From Linnemannia elongata (lineage: Eukaryota > Mortierellomycota > Mortierellomycetes > Mortierellales > Mortierellaceae): a stretch of 64,000 nt of DNA. Under the pieces are notes generated by a model, which was not told the DNA's origin, did no database searches, and saw only the letters and a list, made by a program, of their open reading frames with translations. The stretch lies in NCBI GenBank assembly GCA_036320915.1, contig JAXBDG010000014.1:930001-994000 (forward strand), in the 5' to 3' direction. The translations under genes and the position numbers were made by a program. How positions within the stretch are numbered: the stretch's first letter is position 1; each line of letters starts with the position of its first letter. Positions 50,117 through 61,284 of this stretch are shown here, one piece after another.

Positions 50117-53100
50117 ATGATCTTTTCGAACGTTCTCGCATTCCTGCCTCGCATACAACTTCACAACCAAACATCAATGATATCTCACATATCATCCGCC
50201 CTGTACTCTGAAGAAACCGTCGTCGCCACCAGCGTTTTGTCGTCGCCCTCCTCCACCGCGACGATGACACTCCCAGCGGACGATCTCCTCTCCCAAGTTG
50301 GCCACTTCCTAATCCTCTTCCACGGCCACATCCTCCCCAGGATTCTCCTGGCCTATATGCTGGTCTACTCGATCTATATCCTGATCAAGTACCGCCACAC
50401 GTGCATCTCGGCCACACCTCGGTCTGATCTTCCAGGTCCCAAGGGCCACCCCTTGATCGGAAACACGATCGAGATGGCTAAACGCCCACCAGGTTCCACC
50501 CATCAGCGCCAAATGGCGTTTCATAATCAGTACGGCAAAGTGTTTTCGCTGACTGTCTTGGGACTCGGTCGAGTCATCCATGTTCGTGAACCCCAAGTGG
50601 TTGACCATATCTTGAGGGTTAACTTTTGGGCATACGAGAAGGGCGGTTTCTTTCGTGAAACACTACGGCCCATCTTTGGCGATGGCATCTTTAGCGCCGA
50701 CGGTCAGGTACGCCCGACGCTACACAGTTTTTTTATTTTATTTTTTTTGTTTTACTGTTTTTGTTGGAGTTGAATGGGAAACGGGAGAACGGGTGGAAGA
50801 GACAGAACGAGGGTAGGGGGAGTAGAGTAAGGGCTATTAGTGAGGAGTAAAGAGTGTAGAAAAAGTGAGAGGATGCGCAAGCATGGAGGGTTCATGCTCA
50901 AAAAATGGAAAAGCGACCGATTGTTCTTTCACTTCTCCAATGAATGCTTGAATGCAAAGGAGGACTGTAGTTGCGAGATGAAGAAAGAAAAAAAAGAAAA
51001 AAAGAACAAGTCGACACACCAAAAACAGGTTTGAATTCAGTTGAGACAATGATGCAGTTTGGACATGTGTTGTCGCGTTTGCGTAGCAGTCGAGTGAGTT
51101 GTGGGGTTGTTGTTGCAACTGACGGCCAAAAATATCCCACTAGCTGACCCCCTTCACTCTCTCAATTCTCTCTGTGTGTTCCTTTCCGTTGTTCTTTTTT
51201 TTCGTTCGTTACTACTGCCTTTGCATGCTACTCTTTTTGGATGAGAAAAGCATTGGCGCTGGCAACGCAAGGCTGCTAGCAAGATCTTCAACGTGAACTG
51301 GTACCGAACCTACACCAGCACCATCTTCCGCCAAGAGTCCCAGCTGGTTATCAACTACTTCAACAAGATCACCGACACGTCCCTGACCTCAATGGCCAAG
51401 TCGGCTGCCGCTGCTACCGAATCGACAACATCAACAGGTCCTCTTGTCGACATCTCTGTTCCAATCTCGCCGGTGACTCCCCTCCGAGAAGATCGCGTTC
51501 TGCTCGATCCAGCCAGCAAAGTCATCGATCTCCAGGCCATCTTCTATCTGTTCACCCTTGGTAAGTTTGTTGACTTTTGTTTTCTTTGGGGTAAAAACAA
51601 AAATACTGTAGTTGGCTGGTTAGCGTTTTTTAGTGCTGGGTCTCGGGAGATGGCGCTGATGTAGCCCTTTGTCCTTTTGCACTTCTTTTTACCTCGTGAA
51701 ACAAACAAGTACTCTTTCACTATTCAGTTGAATCGAGCTGGATGGCTCGTGCATTGTACTGTACTGCCCACCCTTTTGTAGCTCTTCTTTTCCCTGTCGT
51801 CAACTACCCCCCTTTTCCACATTAAGAGCGACGGGCAACACAGGCGAGGAGTGAACACATGTCCCGCACGAACCTCCTATCATTACATGAACTCCACACT
51901 CCACAACCCACATGCACAAACAAAGGAGAAGAGTAAAATGCAAACCTGACATGTGCACATGTAAATATAAATGTTCTTCCTTTCGCCAGTCCCACCCCTT
52001 CTTTATCTCGTTCGCTTGCCCCCTTCCCACACACTCGAACAAAACCACCCCTCTTTTTTCCTGTTCTCATACCCTATATTTTGTCGTTGTTTATTTCCTC
52101 GGTCCCCTCTTCCCGCATTAACGTCGTTTTTTTGTTGTTTTTGTTTACTGGACTAACTACTATCGTTCTGTCACACGATGGCATAACACCAAACAAATGC
52201 ATATACTAACAAACCGCACAAAACAACAACGCCCTCTCCTTCTTTCCCTTGTCCTTTGTCTCCCATCTTTTGCACCATCCCTTAAACTTCCCTCACCCCA
52301 TTTCAACCCTACCCTCCCCACCACTGCCACCCTACTGCACAAATCTAGACTCGTTTGGTCGAGTTGGGTTCGGAGAATCCTTTGGCTGTCTGATCGACCC
52401 CGAGAAGGAGGTCCCCTTTGCCGGAGCCTTTGACCGTCTCACTGCCAACCTGTCCCTTCGCTTCAATTGGCCGTTTTGGAGATTGACTGACTGGTGGACG
52501 GGTAATGACAAGAAGGTCGCCGCGGATACCAAGACGGTCTACGACTTCGCTTACAATATCATTCGTCGTCGACGCGTTCTTGAGGAGAAGACGGGCGTTG
52601 AGGGGGGTGGAGTTGTGCATGACATGAGTGAGGGTGACGATGGTGAGACAGGGGAGAAGAGGCCGGGGGTTTTGAGTAGTAGCGGCAAGGATTTGATGCA
52701 GCTTTTTATGGAAGCTACTGATGAAAATGGTGAGCGGTTGACGGATGAGGGTCTCAAAGATACGCTTGTAAACTTCCTCCTGGTAAGCTTTCTCTCTTTT
52801 AGCCATTTTTATTTTTATTTTTATTTTTTATACTTGTTACTTTTCCCTTTCGTTACTTGCTTCAATGTGTCAAGAAGAGTTGGTTACGGCTACTTGCAAC
52901 AAAAAAGATGGCGATGGATTGCGTTTGAATACTTATATGAGGTAGTTACTGACTTGCGAATGCCTTCTTTTTATGCTATCGCATTTCTTTTTCTCCAACT
53001 CCTTTTCACTTAGGCCGGAAGAGACACGACAGCACAGGGGCTGTCATGGATGTTCTACCTAATCCATCGCTCTCAAACGCGCAAAGAAGTCCTCACAAAA

Positions 53101-53766
53101 CTCCGCGAAGAAATCGATACCGTCCTGCAGGGCGGGTTCCCGACCTACGAGACCATCCAGACCCAAAAGTACACCAAAGCCTGTTTCTTTGAAACCTTGC
53201 GCCTCTACCCAAGTGTACCCCAGAACATTCGTTGTGTCCTCGAGGACGACATCCTCCCTGGAGGGATCAAGGTTTACAAGGGTGAGAAGGTTACGTGGGG
53301 GATTTGGGGGATGGGTCGAGATACGGATATCTGGGGCCCGGACGCGGAAGAGTTCCGACCAGAGAGGTGGTTGGAGGATAAGTTTCCTTCTAACAAGTTT
53401 GTCTCCTTCCACCTCGGTCCTCGCACTTGGTAAGTTCTTTTATTCATAAAATTATTCCTGTTGGCAAGGTTTGGTGGTGTGTGCTCTTTTTTTTCGTCTT
53501 TCTTTGCACATGGACAGTAACAAACTCGACGGATCTTGGTTTTTTTTTATTTTTTTATATTTTTTTTTGTTCTTAGTTTGGGCCAGCAGTTTGCGTACAT
53601 CCAAGCTATCACGGTAACATCAATGCTGCTCCAAAAGTTTGATTTCGAGCTGGTAAACCCTCACAACGAGCCTGCCTATGGAACTTCTCTGACACTGCCC
53701 ATGGCCAACGGTCTCCCTGTCCGTATCACTCGTCGTCGTGATGACCCCTTCCGTCGTGAAGAGTAA
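50117..53766 (+). CDS. Cytochrome P450 monooxygenase (646 aa)
   Basis: Five exons: 50117-50707, 51251-51560, 52349-52782, 53014-53429, 53577-53766; introns of 543, 788, 231 and 147 bp, and the phases close exactly. A membrane anchor lies at about 63-92, followed by the hinge LPGPKGHPLIG (105-115). Hallmarks: I-helix AGRDTT (446-451), K-helix ETLR (505-508), FRPERW, and heme loop FHLGPRTCLG with the iron-ligand Cys584. The Cys codon itself is split by intron 4. It is longer than the usual 500-530 residues because of a leader of about 100 residues and a Ser/Thr/Ala-rich loop in exon 2. A second Met at position 50 could be the true start. The HWRWQRK C-helix and overall pattern resemble fatty-acid/alkane hydroxylases of the CYP52/CYP86/CYP704 type (inference). 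Expected in the ER with a P450 reductase. Confidence 0.92.
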
Positions 53767-54162
53767 ACATTTCGGCGCCTCTTTTTTTTTTTTTTTTTTT
53801 TTCCGCGTCCAACATATATTTTTGAGCGTATGTTGTACCTTTCACGTATTGTCCACAAAGAGAATATCTTGAGGATGGAAGGGTATGTATATAAATTATT
53901 TTTCGATCTTTGAAATAAATACCAACACACTACACGACTTGAATGGGTGTTGTAGCTCTTTGATGTAGGCATTGAATAATATGTGAAGGAAGAGAATGTG
54001 TCAACCATGTCGCGTCTTGATTTCCGCCCTCCGCCTACAAACGAGTGTATTTCTTAACTCACGTGAGCTAATCCTCGACTCCCGTGATCGGAACGACTCG
54101 GAGTGCAACCCTACTTGATCCGAAAGGAAATTCTGGTAAACACATGAAACGTGTCCAACACT
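53767..54162. other. Intergenic, 396 bp
   Basis: 3' flank of the P450 gene, with a T run of about 22 just past the stop and an AATAAA-like GAAATAAATA near 53911. The upstream flank of the tRNA follows. No gene is seen. Confidence 0.45.
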
Positions 54163-54236
54163 GCTTCTGTGGCGCAATTGGTTAGCGCGTCTGACTGTTA
54201 ATCAGGAGGTTGGTGGTTCAAGCCCACCCAGGAGCG
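54163..54236 (+). tRNA. tRNA-Asn (anticodon GTT)
   Basis: A complete 74-nt cloverleaf without intron. The acceptor stem GCTTCTG pairs with CAGGAGC (one G-T pair). The anticodon GTT is at 54197-54199 in the loop CTGAC-TGTTAA-TCAG. Box A TGGCGCAATTG and box B GGTTCAAGCC match the Pol III promoter consensus. A run of T (about 54243-54250) is the terminator. CCA is not encoded, as usual in eukaryotes. Confidence 0.95.
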
Positions 54237-54421
54237 GTTCTTCTTTTTTTTCTTTGTTGATTCTTCCTGGGGTCTTTCCTCTCTTTTGTTCTTGGAGGGA
54301 TGGTCTTACTTTCTTTTACTTTTTCTCTTCGTTGTTACACCATCGTATCCTTTTACCTTCTCTTTGGCATCTCTTTTTAGTTTTTATTTGAAGAACTAAG
54401 CAAGACGGGGAGGGGGGTTTA

Positions 54422-56618
54422 TCAATAAGCAGCAAAGAGGGTTCGACTGACATGAACCCTCGCGACAACCACAACGCCCGCACAGACCAAATTCACAACC
54501 CCCACAAACACAATCGCGCCCTCAAAACTCCCCCTCGACTCTACAATAATAAACTGGACCAACGGCGTTCCCAGCAAGTAGCCAACTGTATGTGCAAAGA
54601 ACACAAACCCCAACGCCGACGGGACTTGCCGCCCTTCAACTGCTTTAGAAGCCGCGACGGGGAGTAACATGATGGTCGCACCCCCAAAACACCCATAGAA
54701 GAACATAAACGTCGCGAGCACCGCAAAAGAATGTGAAGCATGCAACCAGATCAGGAGGGAGGATAGACCAGAGAGGAGGAGACACAAGGTCGTGGCGTTG
54801 AGGGTTCCGTAGCGGTCGGCGAGGTGTCCAATCACGATCCGGGAGACAATCCCCACAGAGCTGACGATGGTGATCATGAGGGCACCCTTGGAGGGTGGGA
54901 GGCCGACGATAGAGGTTGCGTAGGTGGGTGTTAGGAGGATTGGGACGAGGTAGACGAAGGCGAAGAGGTTTGTGGAGATGAAGATGAGTGTATAGTGGAG
55001 GTTTTTAAAAAGTGAAAAGTCCAGTGAGGGTCCTGCTGGTGATGCCGTTGCGGGTGTTGGGGTTGGTAATGGTGATTGTGGTGATGACAACTCTGACGCC
55101 AATCCAAATCGAGGATCCATATCCACCTTTTCATCCATCCTGTCCCCACCTACATCCGCACGTCCAATTCCCACAACCGCCTCCTCATCTCCTGTAGTGC
55201 TCGCGATCTGCGCACCACTCCTAGACCGACCACCGGATAAACTCACTCTCAACCCTGAAGGCCGATAAGGTCGCACAAAACAAGCAGCGGCCGATAAGGA
55301 AACAAACATACATCCACCCATAATGCGCATAGTCCACGGAAACCCCAGTCTATACAACATCAGATGCAGTAACGGAGCCATCACACTCGATCCAATCCCT
55401 GACCCGGAGATTGCAACGCCCACGACGACTCCACGGCGTTTGTTGAAGTATCGTGCTAGGACGTTGATGCAAGTGAAGTATAGTAGGCAGCCGCCGAAGC
55501 CATATAAGAAGCCCTAGTGCGCGCAAGAAAGTGATAGAGGGGAAGGAGAGAGAGAGAGAGTTGGCGTTAGTGTGTCGTTTTTTTTTGTTAGTTTGGTCCT
55601 TTGGGGGGCAAGGGAGGGGCACAAGTGAGAAGGGAACGGTAGGGGATGAAGCTGAAATAAAAAGGGCAATTGCTAATCTCAGTCTCAACCTCGCTATTAC
55701 TGCTTTCACTACCACTGGGAGAAAAGAACCCAAAAGGATGATGTGTTTGTGTGAGAGAGAGAAGGAGAGAAGGAGAGAGGGTAGACGAAACCAAAGCCAG
55801 TTGCGGTGAATGGCCGAAAAGAAGGAACTCCCGCCCCTCAAAAAAACCAAAACAAAGAGGAAACGTACGACAGTGATGTAGAGGTGCCAGTAAGTGGTAG
55901 CAAAACTGGCAGCGACAAAGCCTGTGGTGACACAGAGGACGCCCGAGGCAAGGACAGTGGTCGTGCCAAAGTTAGTGATGAGCACCACGATTGCTGGGGC
56001 CGCGACAAAGATACAGGCACAGCTCAGACTGCCCACCCATGACAGCTCCTTGGCACCTGTGGAGGGACCAAAGGTCTCCATACGGAGTAGGTAATCTTGG
56101 AATACTCCCCAGCAGAATACTATTCCTATACACCTGTTGTTATGGAGATGGAGAGGAGTACCGATTATGTTACAATATGTCGTTCTTGCATGTTTGGAAC
56201 TTCTTTTCGCGAGATAACAGAGGGTGCTTTGAAGGCAAATTGCCTACCAGAAGGTGCAGACAAATGTTGCTGCAAGGACGATCCACCCATATTCTCCCTC
56301 AGGGTAGAACTGTCCTCCTTGTTCACCTGCTGCATCTGCAACAGAAGACGAAGGGACTGCAGCGGCAGGGACTGCAATATTATTGCTGTTGTTGGACAGG
56401 GGTGCAGGCAGCTCAGTCAAGACATTTAGTCCATTCTCATCCATCTCCTTTTCCTCCGTCCCTCTCCATTTATTTTCATGCGTTATGTTGCTGCTGTTAT
56501 CGTTGTCGCTTTTGCTGCTGGTGGTAGAGTGAGTGGGTTGGTGTGTGGATAAGGTTTCTAGTGACAGAACGATATGTTTGTCTTCTTGATTGCAAGCGTC
56601 GTTATCCTCTGGGTGCAT
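54422..56618 (-). CDS. Monocarboxylate-transporter-like MFS protein (575 aa)
   Basis: Exons on the minus strand: 56618-56248, 56133-55869, 55513-54422; introns of 114 and 355 bp, and the phases close exactly. The N-terminal 105 residues are polar and cytosolic. TM1 begins with the MCT/SLC16-type signature EGEYGWIVLAATF. TM4-5 carries YFNKRRGVVVGVAISGSG, matching the second conserved MCT motif (YF.KR...A.G.A..G). A hydrophilic loop of about 90 residues sits between the two six-helix halves, followed by six further helices such as GALMITIVSSVGIVSRIVIG. Fungal members (Mch/ESBP6-like) carry small carboxylates, riboflavin or unknown compounds, so the substrate is open. Expected in the plasma or vacuolar membrane. 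Confidence 0.9.
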
Positions 56619-58085
56619 TTTTTTTATATTTGGGTTGGAGAGTAAGGTCGGAAAGAACCAAGAGGAAGGAGAAAAAAGTGGGGTATAGCGTCAACAGGAG
56701 AAAAACTGTGACGACGAGGGAGTGGGGGTGAGAAGAAGGAGATGAGGAGAGAAAAGGCCAGTACCTCACCGTGATAAATGAAGTGTTAATAAAGGGCCAA
56801 CGGTCGGAAAGTAAGTAGCAAAAAGAAGAGAAAGATGAAAAGGAAAAAGAAAAGTAGAAGATGAAGCAAGCATGGCTTTGGAGTTCATCCTTCGACAGGA
56901 TACATGTCCCTTATCCTGCCTTCCCCTTCCCCTTCTTCACTTCATCTTTCTTTCCCTTTAGCCTTTACTACTGACTGTGTTTGCGCGTCCTTGTGAAAGA
57001 GAGAGTGGTCCCTAAGTGTCCAAATGAATAACAAGAGAGGGGAGATATAAAAAAAGGGTTCAGCAAAAGGGTGGAGTGAAGAAGGATGAGTATGAAAGGA
57101 GAGTTGGGGTCTGTCCTGGATGATGTTACGGAATACTTGGGAAATGTATGAATAGATGTATTTATTTTCGAGGGTAGAGTGGAATTAGATCACGATGGTG
57201 ACACTAATAAGAAAGGAAGAGGGTCCGTGGCACCAGGAGTAGTAACCATCTCGCTCATCTTCCATTACCTCTCTCTCTCTTTTGAACAAGGCTACATGTT
57301 CCATTGCCTTCATCTAAAAGCTGTCCTTCCTGCCCCTGTGGTGGGCAGAAGAGTTAGTGGCGCCTGTCTCATTTTGTTTCCATCACACTTTTCTGATCAA
57401 TGGATCGGTTGATCAGTTGTTTATCTGCAACTGGTCTATTTTCCTCTCTCTCGTTACGATCGCATGTCGCGCATTGCTCTAAGGTTTCGAAATGACGACA
57501 GAGTGCTGAGCTACAGGGAGCAGGGGTACGACAAGAAAACGTGTTCATGCTTGTCTTTCTCAAAGTGAGACGAGCTTTCTCACAGTTTGAGGGTGAGTCA
57601 ACATCACTCTCTTCCTCACATCTGCTAACCTGCCTTACACCATTTCACACTCAAAAAAAAAAAAAAAATTGGTCTTCCCCGCCCTGTTTGAAGTCCATTG
57701 TCCGTTAGTTTGTGTGTTGCAATCGAATAGCTTTTGTTTGCGTCTGTTCCTTGTCTTGTCAAAGAAACATGGGAATGTGGAATCACTGGCCTCGATGTTC
57801 TCCTTTTTTCAACGGTCTAATTGCGTTTACCTTGACCTTCGCCTTGGCGCTGTGAACCCCAAATTTCGATTTGTCCTTGCCCTTTTTTATCACTCGCACA
57901 TTACAATTTCTTCGGTGGTTGGTGTTCTATCTTCCTTTCTCTATTTTTTGCTTTTCATCCCCTAGTCTTCATCTCCTTCCAACAACTCCCTAGTCGCATC
58001 TTTCCCTCCAAATCTCCTCTCCCATCACACAAAATAAAACAGTAAGCGAGCTTAGGTGTTTCAACAAAGAGCCAAGACGAGAGAA
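56619..58085. other. Divergent promoter region
   Basis: 1.5 kb between the transporter and the 58-kb gene, which point away from each other. It is purine-rich near 56650-56860 and has an A run of about 15 at 57654-57668. Scattered open frames are short and unsupported. Confidence 0.45.
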
Positions 58086-60827
58086 ATGGACTCTCCCACT
58101 TGCAACATTCCCATCAGTGCCAGCAACCATAGCACCACCACCAACAACAGCAACGTCGCTACTAGGGCATTCAAAAATGATCACTCCAACACTCAGTTGT
58201 TGATCAGCGCCGGGAAGGAGGTGGAGCATGGGAGTCAGGTGAGCGATCAGCAAGTCGAGTCCTCGTCTCCTGTTACAGCACAACCCAATAGCGTCAACGC
58301 CTACTCGACCATGCCAATTGAGGTAGACGCACAGAACAACAGCATATTCTACGAGACTAGTGTCACCAATACCTCTTCCATTGTCAACAACAGCAACACA
58401 ACAACCGACGACACCGGTAACAAGAAGCCTACTCCAAAGAGGGCTATGATTCTCTCAGGTCGCCCAGCGCCGCCACTCCCTCCTCGGCCCGTCTTCCCCG
58501 CCGACCTCAAGAACTACCAGCTTCAATCCGGGACCGCCGAAACAAGCTCCCACATGCAGGCCTATCTCGCCCGGGTCCGTCATGACTTTGAACAACAGAC
58601 CGAGCATTTCGAGGTCCTAAAAGAGATCCTGTTGGAGGATACGCACCACATGACGGCGGTGGTTGATGAGCTGGACGCGATGGATGAGGATCCGTTCACG
58701 TTGGACAGTTTCGAGAACCTGATGAGAATGCATGCGAGTAAGGGGAAGGATTTTATTATTGCAAGGGTTACGACGCAGGATCCGAATGACGGGGAAAAGC
58801 ATTATCATTCGTATTATGGCGCGCATCAGATTAATAAGGTCCTGTTTCGGACGCAGCCTGATGAAGGGCTCTTGCATCGTATGAAGGCGCGCAACGTAAG
58901 GCTTTCTTTCCTTCTCTCTTTTTTCTGTACTATTGTGGTTGAGGCTCTAATATATCCAAGGTCTAATTCTAACAGCCCAAAAACATCCTCTACGTTCTAC
59001 AACGCATCGCAGCCGTTGAACAACATGCTGGTCGTGGGAGACGTCCACTACTATATCATATCAGCCGCAGATATCAAGGCTGTCCGACCCCTCCCCGCCG
59101 TCATCCGCAGCTCAAGCGCATCCATATCTTCACACTCCTCACGAATGAGTCGGTGCAGCAAACTGGCGGCGCAGGCGATCGCCAGTCAATCGGCCTCGGC
59201 TAGATCATCCCCGATCCTCGGAAGTGACATGTCACTCTTTTCTCGGTCTTCTGACCTTGAGTCTCCCGTGTCGATTATCTCTCCGCTTATGGCGCTCTCG
59301 ATTCTTAAGGCTGACCAGGAAGATCCTCTTCATCGCGATAATAGTGATGGAGGTTCTAGTTCGAGCACGACACCTGCAACAACAACAGCGGATCAGGATG
59401 TGCAGCCACTCAAGCCTCGTCGTCGTGGGTCTCAGGGTACGACTTCCTCAACCACCTTGACTCCAACTTTTCCCCAGGGTGCCGCTACCTTCCACCACCA
59501 ACCCGGCCGTCCCTCTCGTCTTCGTCAAGCAATCGAGACGGAGGATATTTGTGATAGCCCCATCACCATGATGCCCACTGCTGGCGCTGGTTCGTTTGCA
59601 GAGGACACCTTCAGTCCCATGACACCCCCTGCCCATCAGGCGTGCGCTTCTTCTTCCCAGGCAAGCCCATCATCTGCCGCAGGACAGAGCCCCCTCTTCC
59701 AAAGTCTGATGGGCGGCAGAGTCCGTGGTCGATCCAGCACCGTCTCCAGCGTCTCAAGTGACAAGAGTTCCACATCAACCATGAGCGCTCGAAGCCACGC
59801 GTCCAAATGCAGCACCGCCACCAACGAGAGCAACTGCAGTGTCACTTCTAACAGCAAAGAATGCTACTCTCCCTCCGTCTTGGATTCACCCAATAATAAC
59901 TCTAACTTCAACGCTACTCAAGACAACGACAATGTGGTCTACAAGTTCCGGTACCTGGCCTCAGACGACGATTTCTTGTTACGTTCCACGGTCCGTCAAA
60001 CGTTCAAGGTCAATGCTCTCGAGACTTGGGATGCGATTCTGTTTACGATCAGTAATAATGCGTTGAGGGAGTATTCGAACCAGGGGGGTGAGCAGGTCTT
60101 GCAGCCTCTTGGTAGTCATGGTCACCACCACCCTTTTTCTTTACCGCCATCGTCATTACCTTCAGCAACCTCGGGACCAGTGCCATTTGAACAGCCAGAT
60201 CAGCAAGTGCCGTCATCGTTGCCAACACCCATCACCGCAGCAGGAGCCGTCGCGGCGCAATATTCTGCAGCTCACAACCAGAGCCAGAACCAAGGTACCA
60301 CCAGCCTCCCACCTTTGATTGTCCCACGCCATCAGGATGTCCCACCGTCCAGTCGTACAACAACAGAGCTTCACCACCACCATTCCGACACTACTTCCGC
60401 TCCCAACAATAACACTACTTCTTTCGATACCGAAGACACACCTTCATCACCTCTCCATCGCGGAATAAGACGAAGTGGAGGCGGCGGATTGTACTCTGCC
60501 GGTGTGAACGGTGGACCTCGCACATTCAACATCCAAAGCTTCAGTCACACACCTCGTCGTCAAAGTCACGGCGGCCAGGAGATTCAACAATTTGAAGGAG
60601 AAGGAGGAGTAGAGGGCTTGGGTCGAAGCATGAGCCAGAGCTGCCATAGCCGACGGATGGATCTATTCCGCAGTTTGCCTGTCTTACCCCTAGGTGCCTC
60701 CGGTATCGGTGCTGGTCAAGAAGGTGGTGATGGCGAAGCGTCCGAGTTGGATTGTGGTGCCAGTAGTACGACTGGGAGTCGCAAGAAGTTGCGTCGGGTC
60801 TTGAGCAAAATCTTTTCGCGCAAGTAA
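58086..60827 (+). CDS. Conserved-looking protein of unknown function (874 aa)
   Basis: ATG 58086; exons 58086-58895 and 59013-60827. The intron (GTAAGG..GCAG, 117 bp) is a multiple of three and has no stop, so the unspliced frame also reads through (913 codons). I prefer splicing because it joins RMKARN to PLNNMLVVGDVHYYIIS, while the intron would insert a hydrophobic, non-repetitive stretch. Residues 1-140 are low complexity, ending in the Pro-rich RPAPPLPPRPVFP. Two structured blocks are visible: about 150-310 (AYLARVRHDFEQQTEHFEVL, HYHSYYGAHQINKVLFRTQP) and about 580-630 (VYKFRYLASDDDFLLRSTVR, QTFKVNALETWDAILFTISN). Ser/Thr/Gln-rich linkers separate them, and the tail is basic (SRKKLRRVLSKIFSRK). 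I do not recognise the family. The basic end may bind membrane lipids or nucleic acid. Confidence 0.75.
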   Translation: MDSPTCNIPISASNHSTTTNNSNVATRAFKNDHSNTQLLISAGKEVEHGSQVSDQQVESSSPVTAQPNSVNAYSTMPIEVDAQNNSIFYETSVTNTSSIVNNSNTTTDDTGNKKPTPKRAMILSGRPAPPLPPRPVFPADLKNYQLQSGTAETSSHMQAYLARVRHDFEQQTEHFEVLKEILLEDTHHMTAVVDELDAMDEDPFTLDSFENLMRMHASKGKDFIIARVTTQDPNDGEKHYHSYYGAHQINKVLFRTQPDEGLLHRMKARNVRLSFLLSFFCTIVVEALIYPRSNSNSPKTSSTFYNASQPLNNMLVVGDVHYYIISAADIKAVRPLPAVIRSSSASISSHSSRMSRCSKLAAQAIASQSASARSSPILGSDMSLFSRSSDLESPVSIISPLMALSILKADQEDPLHRDNSDGGSSSSTTPATTTADQDVQPLKPRRRGSQGTTSSTTLTPTFPQGAATFHHQPGRPSRLRQAIETEDICDSPITMMPTAGAGSFAEDTFSPMTPPAHQACASSSQASPSSAAGQSPLFQSLMGGRVRGRSSTVSSVSSDKSSTSTMSARSHASKCSTATNESNCSVTSNSKECYSPSVLDSPNNNSNFNATQDNDNVVYKFRYLASDDDFLLRSTVRQTFKVNALETWDAILFTISNNALREYSNQGGEQVLQPLGSHGHHHPFSLPPSSLPSATSGPVPFEQPDQQVPSSLPTPITAAGAVAAQYSAAHNQSQNQGTTSLPPLIVPRHQDVPPSSRTTTELHHHHSDTTSAPNNNTTSFDTEDTPSSPLHRGIRRSGGGGLYSAGVNGGPRTFNIQSFSHTPRRQSHGGQEIQQFEGEGGVEGLGRSMSQSCHSRRMDLFRSLPVLPLGASGIGAGQEGGDGEASELDCGASSTTGSRKKLRRVLSKIFSRK

Positions 60828-60828
60828 C

Positions 60829-61284
60829 CTATAATTTTTTTTTTACCTTTCCTTTCACCATCAACTGATTTAAAATTGCATTAAACTCGTCACTATCAAT
60901 GTACTCCATTAATCGAGGGGTAAGCACATCACGCAACTCAGACCTGGTCCAGTCAGGAAGCGTGAGAGATCCTTTAACGACAATGCTGAGGTGACGAATA
61001 TGGGCAAGGTAGTCTAACGGCGAATTGGTTGTTGTTGGAAAGGTGCTTTCTTTATTGTTGTTATTGGGTGGGGTGAGAGCAAGGGAGAGTGCCGTGGGAA
61101 GACTGTGGACGATAGCGGGACGACTGAGGAGCATGCGATAGAGCAATTCGCGCGAGGGTATGGTGTGTATTCCTCCAAGCGAATATTTGTTTCGTTGGCG
61201 CCCTTTGATGTATGCATGGTATTGACGGCGAAAGGGATCGCGGTAGAGAAAGGGGAGGGCGGCAGAGGCAATGTGCTTGTTCAT
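60829..61284 (-). pseudogene. Truncated F-box-type protein remnant (151 codons)
   Basis: The frame starts at ATG 61284 (MNKHIASAALPFLYRDPFRR). This is the segment that in Mortierella F-box proteins follows the F-box helices (VNKHIASAALPFLY). The F-box itself is absent: upstream DNA reads as an ordinary leader. Further family-like pieces are LDYLAHIRHLSIVV and TPRLMEYIDSDEFNAI, after which the frame runs into an A tract and stops. So both ends are cut. It belongs to a different F-box subfamily from the array at 1-36 kb. It may be an expressed short gene, but a remnant is more likely. Its stop is one base from the stop of the convergent gene at 58086-60827. Confidence 0.5.

Noticed and set aside
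58896..58975. Alternative 80-bp intron (acceptor at 58975) in the 58-kb gene
   Set aside because: It shifts the frame and reaches a TAG within about 80 codons, losing the conserved VVGDVHYYIIS block.
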